Assembly (NCBI GenBank): GCA_011523485.1
Contig: WTGR01000909.1
Coordinates: forward strand, 1-15,988
Origin: Acidobacteriota bacterium
Lineage (GTDB): Bacteria > Acidobacteriota > Vicinamibacteria > Vicinamibacterales > UBA8438
DNA length: 15,988 nucleotides
Direction of reading: 5' to 3'
The notes beneath the pieces are model-generated. The model saw only the letters and a list, made by a program, of their open reading frames with translations, made no database searches and had not been told where the DNA came from. This document shows, in pieces, positions 14,925 to 15,988 of this stretch (position 1 is the first letter of the stretch; the number at the start of each line of letters is the position of its first letter). The position numbers were made by a program, and so were the translations under genes.

Positions 14925-15846
14925 CCGGCCGCCGTTCGCCCCGCCGCCTGCGGGTTCGCGCGCCGGCGAAGATCAATCTCGACCTGCGGGTGCTGCGGCG
15001 CCGCCCGGACGGCTACCACGAGGTGTCGACGATTCTGCAGTCGATCGCGCTGCACGACACCCTTTCGATCGCCCCGCGGCGCGGTCCGTTGACGGTCCGC
15101 TCCGCCGCGCCCTGGGTGCCCGCGGATCGGGGCAATCTGGTCTGGACCGCGGCGGCGGCGCTCTGGCGCGCCGTGGGGCGGGGGGAGACCCGGACGGCGT
15201 CGGCGTGTCGATCCGCAAGCGCGTTCCGGCCGCGGCGGGACTCGGCGGCGCGAGCAGCGACGCGGCGTCCGCGCTGCGGGCCTTGCGGCTGTGGTGGGCG
15301 CCGTCGGCGAGCGCGCGGTGGCTGGAGAAAGTCGCCGCGGACGTCGGATCGGACGTGCCGTTCTTCCTGCGCGGCGGCACGGTGCTGGCGACGGGCCGGG
15401 GCGAGCGGCTGCGCCGGCTGCGGCCGGCGGCGGGTTACTGGGTGGTGCTGGCCGCGCCCGGATTCGGCGTCTCGACGGCCGACGCCTACCGCTGGTGGGA
15501 CCTGGACGCGCCCGACGCCGCCGCCGGCGCGCGCGGGAGGGCCGGGGCGCCGCGGGGCTGGCGCCGCGATCTCGGGCGGCTGCGCAACGACCTGGAGGCG
15601 CCGGTCGCGAGGCGGCATGCGGAGATCGGCGCGCTGGCCGGCCGTCTGCGCGCCGCGGGGGCCCTGCGGGCCGCGTTGACCGGCAGCGGCTCGGTGGTCT
15701 TCGGCCTCTTCGCGTCGCGCGCGCGGGCGCTGGAAGCCCGTCGTGCGCTGCGCGCGCCCGGCGCCGCGCCCGGCGGGGTGCTGTTGACCCGCACCGTCGA
15801 CGCCGTCGCCTGCGCGCGTCTTGCCGCCGTCGCCCGCATCGACTAA
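14921..15846 (+). CDS. ispE: 4-diphosphocytidyl-2-C-methyl-D-erythritol kinase IspE (apparent frameshift in a G run)
   Basis: IspE phosphorylates CDP-ME in the MEP isoprenoid pathway. The start GTG overlaps the LolB-like stop (GTGA). The first frame encodes APAKINLDLRVLRRRPDGYH (Lys17, catalytic) up to ALWRAVGRG. The rest, from DPDGVGVSIRKRVPAAAG through GLGGASSDA (107-114), GSDVPFFLRGG (Asp145, catalytic), RNDLEAPV and LTGSGSVVFGLF, lies in the -1 frame. One added G in the run at 15180-15185 joins them into a normal GHMP kinase of 308 residues. Without it the first frame runs to a stop at 15679 as nonsense. All catalytic motifs are intact on both sides, so a sequencing error is likeliest. 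Because the run could also allow -1 slippage (0-frame CGG GGG GAG), translational rescue is conceivable. A functional gene is expected, as its product feeds the polyprenyl phosphate used by the UbiA enzyme. Confidence 0.9.
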
Positions 15847-15849
15847 ACT
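15821..15849 (+). promoter_or_regulatory. Candidate promoter of tRNA-Gln, overlapping the ispE stop
   Basis: TTGCCG (15821-15826) and TAAACT (15844-15849) are exactly 17 bp apart and match the consensus at 4 of 6 bases each. The start would be near 15856, about 80 nt before the tRNA. The rest of the 89-bp gap is GC-rich and can form imperfect hairpins (about 15890-15924), none with a T tract. Confidence 0.3.
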
Positions 15850-15935
15850 CCCCGTTCGCGCACTGCGCGCCGGACGTCTCCGTGCGTCCGCCCGCGCGGC
15901 GGCGCGTGCGGCGAGCGCCGCGGGCTGCTACCTGA

Positions 15936-15988
15936 TGGGGCGTGGCCAAGCGGTAAGGCGCGGGACTTTGGATCCCGTATTCGAAGGT
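15936..15988 (+). tRNA. trnQ: tRNA-Gln (anticodon TTG), 5' part, cut by the window end
   Basis: The 53 bases shown begin TGGGGCGTGGCCAAGCGG, the usual bacterial tRNA-Gln acceptor and D arm with GGCCAAGCGGTAAGGC. The anticodon arm is CGGGA-CTTTGGA-TCCCG, so the anticodon is TTG. The sequence stops just before the T arm, after GAAGGT. tRNA-Gln directly after ispE is the same arrangement as in pseudomonads, where prs, rplY and pth follow. Confidence 0.95.

Noticed and set aside
15850..15935. Rho-independent terminator between ispE and the tRNA
   Set aside because: The GC-rich inverted repeats are imperfect, shift register easily and lack a T tract.

Overview
The window is high-GC bacterial DNA, with dense genes, short intergenic gaps and several 4-base start/stop overlaps. 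The gene content fits an acidobacterium, possibly of the Vicinamibacteria: an outer-membrane TonB receptor with a carboxypeptidase-regulatory N-terminus, a LolB-like lipoprotein and a TPR protein beside ispE. This placement is an inference from composition and family resemblance, not a measured phylogeny.

Left part (1-7362). purH (complete; start at 40) closes the left edge and converges on a long minus-strand GT-C type membrane glycosyltransferase gene (1664-3669) that carries an apparent one-base deletion. Divergent from it is a plus-strand trio: a HAD-UbiA fusion (3753-5204), a DprE1-like FAD oxidase (5263-6591) and a DprE2-like short-chain reductase (6613-7362). Together these match the route from phosphoribosyl pyrophosphate and polyprenyl phosphate to polyprenyl-phosphoryl-D-arabinofuranose, known best from mycobacteria. 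The divergent GT-C enzyme is a natural candidate for the transferase that uses this donor. This putative D-arabinofuranosylation module is the most interesting system here.

Middle part (7396-11986, all minus strand). A membrane-anchored coiled-coil protein contains an internal 75-bp duplication and sits behind a possible leaderless 37-codon ORF. Upstream of it, on the same strand, lies a translationally coupled operon: a Trm112-like zinc-ribbon protein (11986-11816), an O-antigen ligase/polymerase-like membrane protein (11819-10644) and a TonB-dependent receptor (10647-8134). Both junctions are GTGA overlaps.

Right part (12092-15988, plus strand). A secreted TPR protein, a LolB-like lipoprotein, ispE and the 5' part of tRNA-Gln(TTG) follow in the same order as in pseudomonads and other Proteobacteria. 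ispE is split by an apparent one-base loss in a run of six Gs. The two frameshifts in the window both look like single missing bases, so sequencing or assembly error is the first explanation to test.
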